Assembly: GCA_016617855.1 (NCBI GenBank)
Contig: JAECUM010003318.1
Coordinates: forward strand, 58,776 to 122,775
Length of the DNA: 64,000 nucleotides
Source: Megalonaias nervosa
Taxonomy: Eukaryota > Mollusca > Bivalvia > Unionida > Unionidae
Reading direction: 5' to 3'
Below are positions 10,729 to 22,653 of the stretch, one piece after another. The notes beneath the pieces are model-generated. The model ran no database searches. It was given only the letters and a program-made list of their open reading frames with translations, and was not told the DNA's origin. The position numbers were made by a program, and so were the translations under genes. Position 1 is the first letter of the stretch; each line of letters opens with the position of its first letter.

Positions 10729-12117
10729 TGTCCATCCATCCATTAGCATAAAGTTGTTTTTTTTATCACTAATGCTCCAGAAATACTTGGAGGATTGCCA
10801 TGAAACTTGAACCACAGATTTATCACAATGTCTAGTTGATCCTAAATGAATGTATGATATATCAACATGGGGTCTCTGCTAAAAGACTTCATTTGAAACC
10901 TAGTTGGGCCTTAAAATAGTGCAAATCAGAAATCCAGTATGGCTACCACAGCAGTCATCTGAAAAATCATATTATTGCTACTCATCCTCAACAGAAAGTT
11001 ATATGAACATGGGGAGTTAACCAGAAGACTTCCTATGGTGTCTAGTTGGTCCTAAATGAAAGTAGTGCTTAGATCTTACATCTGATATGGTTTTAATAGT
11101 GGCCATCTTGAAAGTCTCTTTATTACCACTTCTAATAAATGTAGTCATATTGACATGTTGGATTTCACCACAGTGCTTCAGATATCTGGTTGGTCTTAAA
11201 GGAAAATAGTGTCTGTATGACCTTAAGTGTAGCCTGCATTGCTATCATTATTACAATCTTCTCCCTGATGGATGGTCATGTCAGCTTGGGTTTTCACCAA
11301 AAGACTTCTTATATATGTTTAGTTGGGCCTAAATGAAAATGGTGCTGATTTAAGATGCAATATGGCAGCCATCTAGAAAATCTTATTGCTATTCCTCCAA
11401 AATGGAAAGACCTTTCAACGTGGTGTTTTCACCAGAATTCTTATTTATGAATTCTAGTTGATCTTAAATGGAAAGTGCTTGGATCTGATATCCAGTATGG
11501 TCTCTGTGGCAGCCATCTTGAAAATCATGCTATTGTTACTTGTCTAAAATGGATAGTCAAATCAAAAGACTTCTTATAATGTCTTGTTGGCCTTAACTCA
11601 TAATGGAACTGATGTCAAATGCCTCTTCCCTGTTTAAATGAAAAGTCAATTTTAAAAAGTTGGGGATTTCATAAGAAGAGTTCTTGTGTTGTCTAGTTGG
11701 TACTAAATGAAAATGATGCAAACTGACTAATTTTGAAGATAATCTTATTTTACTTGTCCCAAATGGATGTCAATATGAACATGGGGTTTTCACTAGTAGA
11801 CTGCTTATAATGCCTAGTTGATCCTAAATGAAAATACCACCAGTCATACATCCAATATGGCTGCCATGATAGGTGTCTTGAAAATCTTGCTGTCACTACA
11901 CCCCCAGATTGGATGGTAATATTGAAATGGGGGTTTTTCACCAAGAGGCTTTTTATGGTGTTGGGATGGTCTGAATAAAAAGGACTCAGTCTGGCATCCA
12001 GCATGTCCAAGACAGCAGCTAGATGGAGAATCTTGTTATTACTGTAGAAAATCCTAGATTGTTTCAACACTTAACAGTTAAAATTAAGAAATGGTCTTTT
12101 ATTGAATTCCTGGAAAT
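10729..12117 (+). repeat. Family B repeat element, copy 1 (leader, ~110-147-bp tandem monomers, trailer)
   Basis: Begins with a leader ('tccatccatccattagca', then 'acttggaggattgccatgaa'). Diverged monomers follow, each beginning near TCTAGTTGGTCCTAAATG (about 10831, 10900, 11041, 11188, 11319, 11455, 11582, 11693, 11813). Most monomers also carry a 'tatggctgccat' block, a 'catcttgaaaatcttgttatt' type block and 'caccagaagacttcttat'. It ends with a trailer 'aagaaatggtcttttattga' plus 'attcctgga'. The leader and trailer recur at 49480 and 50840, so this is a bounded unit and not an open satellite. Confidence 0.7.
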
Positions 12118-12574
12118 TCTATTTGCCCAGTAAATCATGAGTCCCATTGAGGGACTCGTGTTCAGGATAATGAGGCTAATGTGTGATACAGATATCTGCA
12201 GTTGGTGTCCTACAAAAAAATAGTCATAAAGCAGGTCACCAGAGGAGACATAGAAATGGATTTGACCTGAATGAAGATAATATCAGAAAATAATTCCATA
12301 TAAATGAGAAAATGATTGGTACAAAAGATATACTTGTCTTTGAAAATATAATGGTTTTGCCTTCATCCACTGTGTATTATCAGTTTTATATTTTGAAATG
12401 ATTTATTTTGCTCAGTTTATGTTTTTAATTGTACTAGGAATTTGCTCTACGTCATTGTAAAATGTAGCATTCACAAAAAAAGCTCAGTCTCAATGTGCAT
12501 TTTCTATAGCTAACTTGCATTTAGCATTAAATGTATATGTTTGATTTATTATTATGCTTTACTTGTGAGTAACA
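12118..12574. other. Unassigned AT-rich sequence
   Basis: No feature recognised. Confidence 0.4.
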
Positions 12575-12665
12575 CAATTTATAGCTGATGCTGTTGGATT
12601 AAAGTGCCTAGTCCACGGAAACATGACCATGGTAGCTCTTTAGGCTGATCTAATGATAGGATTAG
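12575..12665 (-). repeat. SINE family C fragment
   Basis: Reads 'taaagtgcctagtccacgg' and 'ggctgatctaatgatagga'. These match the minus orientation of the family C body seen at 37185-37330 and 38788-38920. Both ends are missing. Confidence 0.6.
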
Positions 12666-12686
12666 AATCCACACCATTTTGGTGAT

Positions 12687-12725
12687 GTGTGTGTGTGTCT
12701 GTCTGTCTGTCTGTGTCTGTCCGTA
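12687..12725 (+). repeat. TG/TCTG simple repeat
   Basis: A TG run followed by repeated TCTG. Confidence 0.8.
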
Positions 12726-12800
12726 GATGCATGCATAAAAAAACAAAAGGACAAGTTTTCCTTCCCTGTATGTTAATACTGTCCATTTATTTACTTTCAG

Positions 12801-12857
12801 TTGTGGGTCACTGCCTTGTGGACTCCTGCTTCCTGAAGCCAATTTTGTGTTTCCACT
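12801..12857 (+). CDS. Candidate internal exon of an unrecognised gene
   Basis: A 57-bp GC-richer interval is preceded by a pyrimidine-rich 'ttatttactttcag' acceptor and followed at once by a GTAAGT donor. Two frames are open. The one with phase-2 entry and exit reads CGSLPCGLLLPEANF and splices in frame to the candidate terminal exon at 13097. 57 bp is exactly 19 codons, so the exon is symmetric. No domain is recognised and upstream exons were not found. Splice quality and phase are seen; gene status is inferred. An open 57-bp window is not rare by chance. Confidence 0.35.
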
Positions 12858-13096
12858 GTAAGTAAAAAAAGCTTTGCTTTATGATTAATATGCAGGTGTT
12901 TTTCCTCCCCATGTTGACATGATTGCTTTTGTCATGGTTTCTTGTCAAATTGATCTTTACATACAATGGAATCCAACAAAAGAATGTTCTAATGTTTTGT
13001 TATCAGTAATACCATAAATGTTATTATTACAAAGCCAGTACTTTTCAATGTGGAAAATACACAAACGTATGACTAGAAATTGTGTTCTCCAATTAG

Positions 13097-13160
13097 GATG
13101 AACCAGAAGATTCCAGAACACAGGATCACTCTTGGGACCCCAAATTCCCTCCATGACTGA
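13097..13160 (+). CDS. Candidate terminal exon paired with 12801-12857
   Basis: Preceded by 'gtgttctccaattag'. Entered in phase 2 it reads on as MNQKIPEHRITLGTPNSLHD and stops at 13158-13160. A second frame (DEPEDSRTQDHSWDP, stop at 13154-13156) is also open but does not match the phase of the previous exon. The 240-bp intron would be of ordinary size. A possible AATAAA polyadenylation signal lies at 13670-13675. The peptide is not recognised. Confidence 0.33.
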
Positions 13161-13734
13161 AATGTCTGCATTGTTTATGTCAATGAAGATCTGCCAAGGA
13201 TTGTTTGGTTAACAAGTAAATTTGCTACATCTCTTGTGTGCATATTCTTCATAAATGTTTGGATTGTACCCCTTATTAATTTGTTTTCTTTATTAATTTA
13301 TGGTCTCTTGAGAGTTATTAGCATTTGTTACATACAGTTTGTGTTGCACTTTGTTTTTAATTTTTTCACCTTCATAGGGTATTAGTTATTCTAATCTGGT
13401 TGTACATTTTTCTAGATAGGGTAGGTATTTTTTTTAATTTTCCGCCCTTGCATCAGTTGTCGTTTATGGACTCATCTGATTCATCTTATTTGTTCATTAT
13501 GAATCGTGTAATTCACATTACCTATATTGTGAATTGTGCTATTTTATACGTGGTAAAGCAGGTTGCACACCACTTTTTACCTTCATATAACATGCCTGGT
13601 TAGCAAACACAGGTTCTTTTTCAGTGCCTGTTTTGGATAGCTTTCCTTGAGTTTTACCATGTACAGTAAAATAAAGATCTTCTAAGAACTGCTCCATTTG
13701 AAGCCAAGACCCTTTTGGGGGGACTTATTCTTAT
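13161..13734 (+). other. Possible 3' untranslated region, otherwise unassigned
   Basis: Follows the candidate terminal exon. AT-rich, with AATAAA at 13670-13675. No repeat noted. Confidence 0.25.
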
Positions 13735-13925
13735 AGAGGCTTCGCAAGACTTGCTGTATCATCAACATCCATCCCACCCAGTAGGTTATTTAGTACTGAT
13801 GTAACTGGATTAAAGTGCCTTGTCCATGGACGTACCAGCTGGGTTGATCCTGTGGTAGTATTCAAAATACACCTTTACAGTCATGAGTTCAGCACTGTAA
13901 CCATGGAGTCATGATGGATTCTACC
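13735..13925 (-). repeat. SINE family C copy
   Basis: On the minus strand: a tRNA-like head near 13885-13920, then a body with 'ggacaaggcactttaatcc', then 'ctaaataacctac'. This is the same order as at 48453-48635. Decayed; target-site duplication not recognised. Confidence 0.6.
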
Positions 13926-14030
13926 TCAGTTAGTCAACTCCTATAACATGCAGGAGTTCAACATGGTAACAACTAAACCACCATGGCTTCTACCTCAATT
14001 AGTCAATTCCTATAACATATAGTGATTCCT
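13895..14030 (+). repeat. ~75-bp tandem repeat, two copies
   Basis: 'ttctacctcagttagtcaac' with 'tcctataacat' is repeated as 'ttctacctcaattagtcaat' with 'tcctataacat'. It overlaps the outer end of the SINE, so the unit may include SINE sequence. Confidence 0.6.
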
Positions 14031-14300
14031 GATGATCCCAGCTAAGCAGGACTGTAGAGAGTCCCCATGATCCCAGATGAGGACTGCAAAGGGTTCCCAT
14101 GATCCCAGATGAGCAGGACTATAGTGTTCCTATGATCCCAGATTAGCAGGAAAGTAGAAGGTCCCCCATGATCAAAGATTAGGAAGACAGTAGAGGGTCC
14201 CAGTGATCCCAGATGAGCAGGACTTTAGAAGGAAGGTTCCCATGATCCCAGATTAGCGAGACTGTAGAGGTTTCCCATGATCCCTGATAAGTAAAGACTG
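14028..14300 (+). repeat. Irregular 31-44-bp minisatellite, about 7 copies
   Basis: Repeated 'tgatcccagatgagcagga' followed by 'ctgtagagggttccca'. Unit length varies because of small indels. Confidence 0.85.
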
Positions 14301-15699
14301 TGGTTAGGCAAAATAAATGTGTTTCTAGTCAGCTGACCATCCCTTTTTTCCTGGCTGACATTAACACTATTTTCCCCAAGGGTGAAAAAAAAAATCCTGA
14401 GATTGATTCATGCATCTAACTGAGCTACGTTTTTAGCCTTAGCAGGACTGAATGCAACAAAAGAAAATCAACAATTGGTCTTAATTATAGTCGAATCTGA
14501 AAGTTCTTTATGTTTACTCGGACTATTAACTGAGCCATCTTGGCTTAATTAGGTGGAGTATAATAATTTTGTAAAGTGTTTCCTTGTTTCACCTGAAAGA
14601 GAACATGTTTTACAAACACATTTTTTTTCCCATATCCCTCTGCAAATGTGGAAGAAGCATTTTTTTCTATTGATATGTGTTCCATTGTCAGTCTAGTGGG
14701 TTAAGTCCCCTTTCAAGCAAAGATTTGCATTCCCATGGGCTCAGACTCTTATTTAATCCCTGCTCGAAGATTTGCACAGAGCTGACAGTATATCATGATT
14801 CTGATAATCTTGGCTGCAATATTGTAACTCCAGTTGTCAATGGCCACTTTCATTTTGTAAGCAAAACTGAAGGCAAAATATCACTATGTTCGGGTTCATA
14901 TTTGTTGCAAATTTGTTAAATTTTATTCAGTTATGTGTTGAGGTCTTCCATTCATTGTGTTCTTTTTTGTCTTCAAATCAAGATAGAAAAGCTTGCTTGA
15001 AATTGTTTTCTTTTATTGTTTTCCTGCCAAAGCAGTTTTAAAAAAACATATTCTCAGCTCTGTTTGTCTGTGCAACCCAATCTTTTGTTTTCACAAGTTT
15101 TAAATTTATAAACAATCATTCTGAAAACTTATTTGATCACTCTGAAATCTTCATTTTCTTAATCCAAAAATGTCATTTTGACTAGAGTATTTGTTTTTGA
15201 GAAACTCTGGAATGAAAAAATAAACTTTAAACTATTGTGGCAGATTTCATGTAGTTTCATTATCTTCTTAAGATTGAGTATTCCGACAAATTTATATATG
15301 TCTAGTGTCCATGAATGAAGGTAACTGCATTCCTTGGGGATGGGGGAGAGATTTCCTAGTAAATTTGGTCCTAGAAGGAAGAAAGATAAAAGCTAATGTG
15401 AAAAGACTGTATGGGACCTGAAAGAGGGAATGTCACTATTAATCACCTTCATTATAGAAACAGTCTCCTCCATTTGTTGTATCAGTCTGTCTCATTGACA
15501 TGGGAAAGTGTTGCATGTATTTAGGTGGTTAATGTTGATTTTGGTTTATTGATGTACAGTACCAGTCCTTTGTGACTTCCTTTGTTCACAAAGTACACAG
15601 ACATGAATGAACAAAAGAAATATGCAGAATTAGAAATAGTGTTTCTTGAGCAAGTTAGTGATTCAGCTCTATAACTCATTCTAGCTTCATGGTGATTTT
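14301..15699. other. Unassigned AT-rich sequence
   Basis: Chance frames only (for example 14677-14919, +). No repeat or recognisable protein. Confidence 0.4.
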
Positions 15700-15870
15700 T
15701 ATTGAAAGCAATTACCATACTCAGTGTTTACTGGATTAATACTGTATTTATACATGTATTGAAAGCAATTACCATACTCAGTGCTTAATGGATAAATATT
15801 GTATTTAAAGATGTATTTATTGACAGCTGCTTACCACACAGGGTTTAATGGATAAATATTGTACTTATTC
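15700..15870 (+). repeat. ~62-bp tandem repeat, three decaying copies
   Basis: 'gaaagcaattaccatactca' followed by 'ggataaatattgtattta' appears twice closely and a third time with changes ('cagctgcttaccacacaggg'). Confidence 0.75.
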
Positions 15871-16159
15871 AGTTTTGATAAAGAGGCACACACCCCGTTT
15901 GTAAAGGCCTTATTTGTCCCTTGAGACATGTTTCTTAAATGTTGTTTAATTATTTGAATTATACCTGTAATAAGTTCTTCTGGTTAAATTGCCATGTTAT
16001 ATTTGGTCATAGGTTAACGTGCAGAAAGCAAGCTTGTGCAGAGCCCAAGCTTTCCAAGTGAATTTTCTCATTGTCCCTTGTCCATATTGAAGAAGTGGCA
16101 TCAATGATAAGATTCTGCTTGTCTGGACATGCATATATGCATAATGTTGTGCAGTTATT
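15871..16159. other. Unassigned sequence
   Basis: Nothing recognised. Confidence 0.4.
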
Positions 16160-16490
16160 CAGATGCCATTGCCATTATACTATTGAAAAGGCATATATTC
16201 TAATGCCATTGCCATTATACTATGGATAAGGCATATCTTCTAATGCCATTGCCATTATACTATGGACAAGGCATATATTCTAATGCCATTGCCATTATAC
16301 TATGGACAAGGCATATATTCTAATGCCATTGCCATTATACTATTGACAAAGTATATATTCTAACACCATTGGCATTATACTATAGATAAGGCATATATTC
16401 TAATGCCATTGCCATTATACTATGGACAAGGCACATATTCCAATGTCATTGCCATTACACTATGGACAAGGTATATATTCTAATGCTTGT
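16160..16490 (+). repeat. 40-bp minisatellite, 8 copies
   Basis: 'atgccattgccattatacta' recurs at 16163, 16203, 16243, 16283, 16323, 16363, 16403 and 16443, an exact 40-bp period. Only the later units are clearly degenerate. Confidence 0.9.
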
Positions 16491-17894
16491 TCATACCACC
16501 TGCTCTCTTTCCAGACATGGTACATATCACTTCTCACTAGGGGTGAAAGGATACAACTCTATCATGTATTGATACAATTCACAATACATAGCCTACAGTA
16601 TGATACATTATCAATACATATATCAACTTGGTGGTTTTATCATCTTTAGAAGGTCTGTCATTGGTGGGGTGGTGCCATTTTTTATGTGTCGATGTGTTGC
16701 TCATATTTTTAGTATGCATATTATAGACAGACATAGACTTATCACATGTTCATATGCCATTCTCATCTTTGACAAGATGAAAAAACCCACTTCCAGACAG
16801 ACTGCCATTTAGATGTCAGTGATTTTTATTTCATCATTTTAGGCCATTTCAGGCTGCTCCATTTGATGAGATGCAGGATTCATCAGGTCACCACATCATC
16901 TATTATGCACTGCATGAATGCTTTTCAAATATTTTGTTACCAGCTTCATGGCTTCAGTTAAATTTTGGAAGGCATTACAGCGTTCAATTCAAAACAGATG
17001 AAATAGTACAATTTCCTTGTGCAAGGAAAATCTTGTCTTAATAAAAAAAATTCATTTTACTTGAATTGGTCGATCAGAATAAATGTATGACAGCGTGGGT
17101 TTAAGACAACAAAATGAAGCACATTATTACTATATATCAGTTGTTCTTTTTTAAAATGTTATTATTTACAGAATTTAAATGCACAAATATCATGAAGTGA
17201 AAAATTATATTTGATTTACATAAACTAAAATTTTTGTAAATTGGCAATTTGTAAATCCCACTCCCTGGGACACAAGTACAATATATTCATAAAATTTTCA
17301 AACATTTTTCACAAAATCAAGGTGCAGTATGTAGCATGGTTTGCAGTTATGGACTCCAGCAATTGCATTATAATGATGATAAAATTGTGAACCTTCGCCT
17401 CTTTACACCACTGGGTCTTGATATCAGTGTGTATGGTAGAGTCAGACTCTCTCATATGTTATATCTCTTTTGCATTTCTGGAAACTGTCTGCCCTAATGA
17501 CTTGCCAACATGGCCGTGGGGAGTGAATCAATAGTGACTGTCTGGAATATGTGTTAGTGGAGCATCAGCTGAAGCTGACATGGTTGCAGCAGCTGCAGAA
17601 AATGATTCAGCCAATGAATAATGATGTATTTGGTGTTAGTTTTTCAGGGAAATGGTATAATACAGTTTAGCAATATATATGTTACTCAGAAGATAAATCC
17701 ATTATAAGTAATGAAGTAGTATCACTTTTTACACCTAAATCATGACCTATTACCTCAGTATACTATTCATGTAACTGGATTTTAAGTTGTTGTATTTTTT
17801 ATTATTACCCCACCCCTCATTTAAATACTATTGCTGTGCACAAGATGTAGCTTTTGTGGTGAATCAAAACATGTGACACATGAATGCAGGCACA
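16491..17894. other. Unassigned; short open block at 17527-17666
   Basis: Mostly AT-rich. A frame without an ATG at 17527-17666 (+) reads EHQLKLTWLQQLQKMIQP and looks protein-like, but it has no splice support or homology I know. Confidence 0.25.
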
Positions 17895-19040
17895 GAAGGA
17901 CAATTCATTGTAACAATGTGGTCACTAACCCACAGAACCTAAGCTCATGAACCTTTAGGAAATTGGATGATGACAATGAGGCCATCACACTGCCACAATA
18001 CAACTGTATCAGGTGGTTCACTGAATAGAATGCTGACAATGAGGTCATCCTAATGTAACAAGATGACTGTCAGGTGGTTCAGGGAATAGAATGCTGACAA
18101 TGAGACCATCCTGATGTAACAAGATGACTATCAGGTGGTTCAGGGAATAGAATGATGATAATGAGTCAATCATAATACTACAAAATGGCTATGAGGTGGT
18201 TCAGGGAATAGAATGATGACAATGAGGCCATCCTAATGTAACAAGATGACTATCAGGTAGTTCAGGGAATAGAACAATGAGAATGAGGCCATCATAATGT
18301 AACAAGATGACTATCAGGTGGTTCAGAGAATAGAATGATGAAAATGAGTCAATCGTAGCATCACAGGATGACTATCAGGTGGTCCAGGGAATAGAATGCT
18401 GCCAGTGAGACAATCATAACACCACAAGATGACTATCAGGTGGTTCAGGGAATAGAATGATGAAAATGAGTCAATCATAGCACCACAGGATGACTATCAG
18501 GTGGTCCTGGGAATAGAATGCTGACAGACGATCACAACACCACAAGATGACTGTCAGGTGGTCCAGGGAATAGAATGATGACAGTGAGTCAATCATAACA
18601 CCACAAGATGACTGTCAGGAGGTTCAGGGAATAGAATGATGGAGAATGAGTCAATCATAACACCACAAGATGACTGTCAAGTGGTTCAGGGAATAGAACA
18701 GTTGACAATGAGTCAATCATAACACCAGAAGATGACTCAGGTGGTTCTTGGGAATAGAACGATTAACAATGAGTCAATCATAACACCACAAGATGACTGT
18801 CAGGTGGTTCAGGGAATAGAATGATGGAGAATGAGTCAATTATAACACCACAAGATGACTGTCAGGTGGTTCAGGGAATAGAATGATGGAGAATGAGTCA
18901 ATCATAACACCACAAGATGACTGTCAAGTGGTTCAGGGAATAGAACAATGGACAATGAGTCAATCATAACACCACAAGATGACTCTCAGGTGGTTCAGGG
19001 AATAGAACAGTTGACAATGAGTCAATCATAACACCACTGT
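17895..19040 (+). repeat. 61-bp minisatellite, about 19 copies, with a two-unit higher-order stretch
   Basis: AGGTGGTTCAGGGAATAGAA recurs at 18011, 18072, 18133, 18194, 18255, 18316, 18377 and 18438, an exact 61-bp period, and continues to about 19035. Units also carry 'caatcataacaccacaagat'. Between 18330 and 18540 two unit types alternate ('gatgaaaatgagtcaatc' and 'gctgccagtgagacaatc'). Confidence 0.92.
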
Positions 19041-20092
19041 TGGGTGGTATAGAGACAGGGTGATAGCAATTTTGCCATTACAACTCCACTTGAGGACTCA
19101 ATCAGCTGGATCAGACCCATCAAGAATTGTCATATGTATGTGATATTCACTGTATACAACACTTTGATCTGCATGTTGATTGTCTTTTTGAATGTGCTAA
19201 TTTATTAACTATTTATGTAAGATTAAAGTACTACTGATTTTTCAACACTGTTTATATATGATTAAACCAACAACATGTGAAATATCTGCATGCTTCAAAT
19301 AACATCACAAATGTGTCAGAAGAAGTATAAATCTTGTTGTCTGCCCCTCCCTGTCAGGTTTATGCAAATAGCATCATAGAACTAGGCATTATGGGTAAAG
19401 GTCTTCATATTTGACATGTGACCATCCTGGGTATCAGTGATAAGCCAGACCAATGCTGTCATTAAAAGATGGTAATTTACATATTCTTGGTTTAATGGAT
19501 ATAAAGCTGCATGAAAGCAATACAAGCTACTCATTTTTGATAGTTGTTACTTACCCTAAGAAAAGAGAGAGTCAGGGGGTGGGGGTGGGCACATTGGTTT
19601 GTCAGTTAAAAGGAGAAGTGACCTTGAATTAGATGAAATTGAAGCAATACGGAACAAAGTTAACAAGTTATATACAAAAGCTTTACTGGTTGGTGTGGTT
19701 CACAGATCCCCATCTGCTAAAATGGGTCTGAATGAAGGTTGTGAAAGGTAGATTGATAAAATGATTGATAGACAAAAAGAAATCTACATTATAGACGACT
19801 TTAACAGAGAACTAAATATGCTCAAATAAATTAATGTACAGACTTTAAGAGAGATCTAATTATGCTCAAATAAATTTATGTACAGACTTTCAAATACCAC
19901 AGCTAAAAGGTATCTGTAAAAGTTATTTTTTATGTGAGAGAGCAAAGCAACACACAGGTCTTTTCCAGCCAACCATTTTCTTGTTCAAGTACCAAACGAA
20001 GAGCTGTTCAAATAAATTTTTCATTACTAAGGTTCCCTCATTTGGAATAGGATTCCAAAGGAAATAAGGGAAAGTTTAAGAATAAATCTGGA
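19041..20092. other. Unassigned AT-rich sequence
   Basis: A short direct repeat occurs at about 19790-19890 ('ctcaaataaattaatgtaca' versus 'ctcaaataaatttatgtaca'). No gene seen. Confidence 0.4.
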
Positions 20093-20235
20093 GAGACATG
20101 GTAGCTCAGTTGATAGGGCATCCAACTTGCATATCCATCCAGACCAGCCTGGGTCCACTGCCTAGGTGTGTCCTTGGGCAGGCTGTTGGCTGTCATTTCC
20201 TAGGCAGGATATTGCCATTAAGGTGTTTTTAAAGT
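20093..20235 (+). repeat. SINE family C copy, 3' truncated
   Basis: A tRNA-like head ('catggtagctcagttgatag') is followed by the family body 'gaccagcctgggtccactgc' and 'gtgtccttgggcag'. The usual 'ctaaatagcctatttgtg' tail is absent or decayed. Confidence 0.6.
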
Positions 20236-20456
20236 GCCATTATAACCAACAAAAACAAAGCATTTCATCATCATCTGATAATTGGATAAAAAGTTTAACT
20301 TTCTGTTTTGTTGTGATTGTACCTCTATTACAAATGAACACCTGCACCTTTATTGCTTTTGCCTAACTACACTATAAATAATATTGCAAATAATCCAGTT
20401 TTAGTATGGTTGTATTTATACTTTTTAACATAATTTGGTCGCATACAGATGTCATT

Positions 20457-20485
20457 AAGAGAGAGAGAGACAGAGAGAGAGAGTC
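20457..20485 (+). repeat. (GA)n microsatellite
   Basis: An almost pure GA run. Confidence 0.9.
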
Positions 20486-21596
20486 TGTGAGCATTCATGA
20501 CAGTATATAAATAATAGATGGCCATAGGTAGATGAGTTCCAAAATATAACTGTGGCATCTCTGTAAATAAAGTTGTTTTTATTAGTATTTTACATAACCC
20601 ATCACTTTTGCATAGTTTAGTCTTTTTCATGCTGAATAAACTTGTTTGTTTCATGTGAATACATCCTCCTAAAGAGTGGAAAGCTGCCAATAAGCCACAG
20701 TCCACTGGTGCACCTCACATGCCCATGTGCAGAACAATCATTTTCAAGGACACAGTTTATGGACATGTGTTTGTGACCAGAAAATTGCTTTTTACTAGCG
20801 GTTACTGCATTGCACTTTTTCCTTCAGCAAATTGTTAAACCTCTGTATAGTATGTATTCACTTTCATATTCATTTTGCATGCTGGTAATCCCTTCTTTCG
20901 AAGTGCACATGGAAAAATTATAGTGCATTTTGTAAATTATCGTCAACTGAAATCTTGAATCTTGCAGATTCCAGATGCACATACAAATGGCAGAGGAAAC
21001 ATCTTCCCCTGCTCCTCATTAGAATTTTCAGGTTTCTCTTCTGCAGGGTCCCCAGGCATCACTGCAAGACAAATAGCTTTTCAGGTCCAAAGAGCACTCC
21101 TGAGTCCAAGTAGATTATGGGACCAGTTTTCTTTGGAGGCAGGTGATGCCCGTCTTGAAGGTGGAACTAACTATTTGAGGGGTGTTGCACCCTCTTGTGA
21201 GAGAGAGAGAAGTACAGCATTCCTCACATCTTGGGAGGTGTGTTGCACACTCCTGTGAGTTAGGAGCTCCCCAAACCAATCACTTCCAGGGTAGTGTATT
21301 GCACACTCCAGAGTGGGAGGACCAGGACCACCCCTATTAAAATGAACAATTGGATGAAAAAGGTTCTGACATCTATGTCTCCTGACAAGTCATCAATCAG
21401 CATCTGGTCACAGGATATTTTGTCCAGGTGATTGGTTAATGCCAGGTGAACAGTTACTGGGCAATTCATCCCATCACACCATCATTGCGTGCTAATCACT
21501 GTTCACTGGTCATCACTTGGAGGCCTCACAGTACATGGATAGGGATCGGACTGAGTTTCCCAATCTCCCCCATCTATCATCACATCCTATGCAGGA

Positions 21597-21965
21597 ATGG
21601 GAGTCGGCTCACAGAGTTTAGTCAAGGGAGGAGGATTAGATTGGTGTGTATTACCCCATTTATATTATCCCTGTGAATTCATATGGGATATGGGGCCATC
21701 CACCTCAAGAAAATTGATCCTTTATGCCTGCATTGACTATTGGACTACTGGGAATTCTGATTCTCAGATACTTTTGACACCTGGCTGATCCACAATGCTG
21801 ATTCAGTCACTCTGTTAGGATCTGTTCCATTACTTGTTTACAGTAACTAGGTTGGGTCTTTTACCAAACCTGGAGAAGTCAGAGATAATTCCATCTCATG
21901 ACTTCTTTTCCATGGGGATGAAGTTCCTCACAAACCAGAACTTAGTCTTGGTCCCATGGGACTAG
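21597..21965 (+). pseudogene. DIRS-like reverse transcriptase remnant
   Basis: The catalytic YxDD region is near 21769-21790, where one frame reads FDTWLIH. The second aspartate is replaced by Thr, and an extra T before it breaks the frame. After a further frame change the segment 21843-21965 reads LEKSEIIPSHDFFSMGMKF and then LTNQNLVLVP. This matches the 'KSELxPxQxFxFxGMxF' block that follows the active site in DIRS/Gypsy reverse transcriptases. Copy 2 has the same two blocks. Non-functional. Confidence 0.7.
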
Positions 21966-22167
21966 ATGCTTCTAGAGGTGGTACAAGCAAAGACATAATT
22001 GTCTGCTCACCTTTACCTCTCCCTCCTAGGAAATGCCACAGCAGACCTGGTCTTATTAGGACATTTTCATATGCACCCATCATAGTCTCTCCCTCTTGCA
22101 AAGTGGAATCCAAACAAAGATTCTCTCTCATCTCTAACTCCAGTAGCTCCAGATCTTCATCACCACC

Positions 22168-22653
22168 TTGGGATTGATCCTGATTGGGATCACCATGCGT
22201 GCACCCAGCGCCCACTCCTATCTGTTCATTGGTGTGTCAGATTCTGGTTGGGGCACTCATTCAGAACCAGAGGGTTTAATCTCTGAGAGTCATCAGACTC
22301 TGGATAAATCATCCCTCCACATGAACAATCTAGAAATGAAAGCTGTATTTCTAGCTTTGCAAGGGCGCATTGACAGAGTAAGGGGTTGATGTGTTATGGT
22401 TTTATTTGACAACATGGCAATCATAGCATATCTCTGACATCAAGGAAGCCACATGCTCCTGTTTTTGCTTGGAGATCTCGATCCTCCTCAGCAGAGCCAC
22501 CTCATACAACCTCACCCTCTGAGTTTGCCACATTCTGGGAAGAAGAATGTAATAGCAGAAAGGACAAACAAAACATTCATCATGGAATGGTCTCTACAGC
22601 ACTCCTTAACAGACTCCTTTTTTACACTTTGGGGAAAGCCTCTGGTAGATTGA
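22168..22653 (+). pseudogene. DIRS-like RNase H remnant with acidic residues retained
   Basis: In a single frame: VSDSGWGTH (Asp codon 22240-22242), then LHMNNLEMKAVFLALQ (Glu codon 22333-22335), a stop at 22387-22389, then VMVLFDNMAIIAYL (Asp codon 22408-22410), another stop, then a block ending KKNVIAERTNKTF and MEWSLQHSLTDSFF. The order and spacing fit the RNase H of DIRS elements (DxSxxGWGAH, HxNxLELxAV, DNxTVVAY, GxxNxxADxLSR, EWSL). The three acidic positions survive although the frame has two stops. Confidence 0.75.

Noticed and set aside
20367..20705. 112-codon minus-strand frame
   Set aside because: Runs through a (GA)n microsatellite and into the DIRS remnant on the other strand; no motif.
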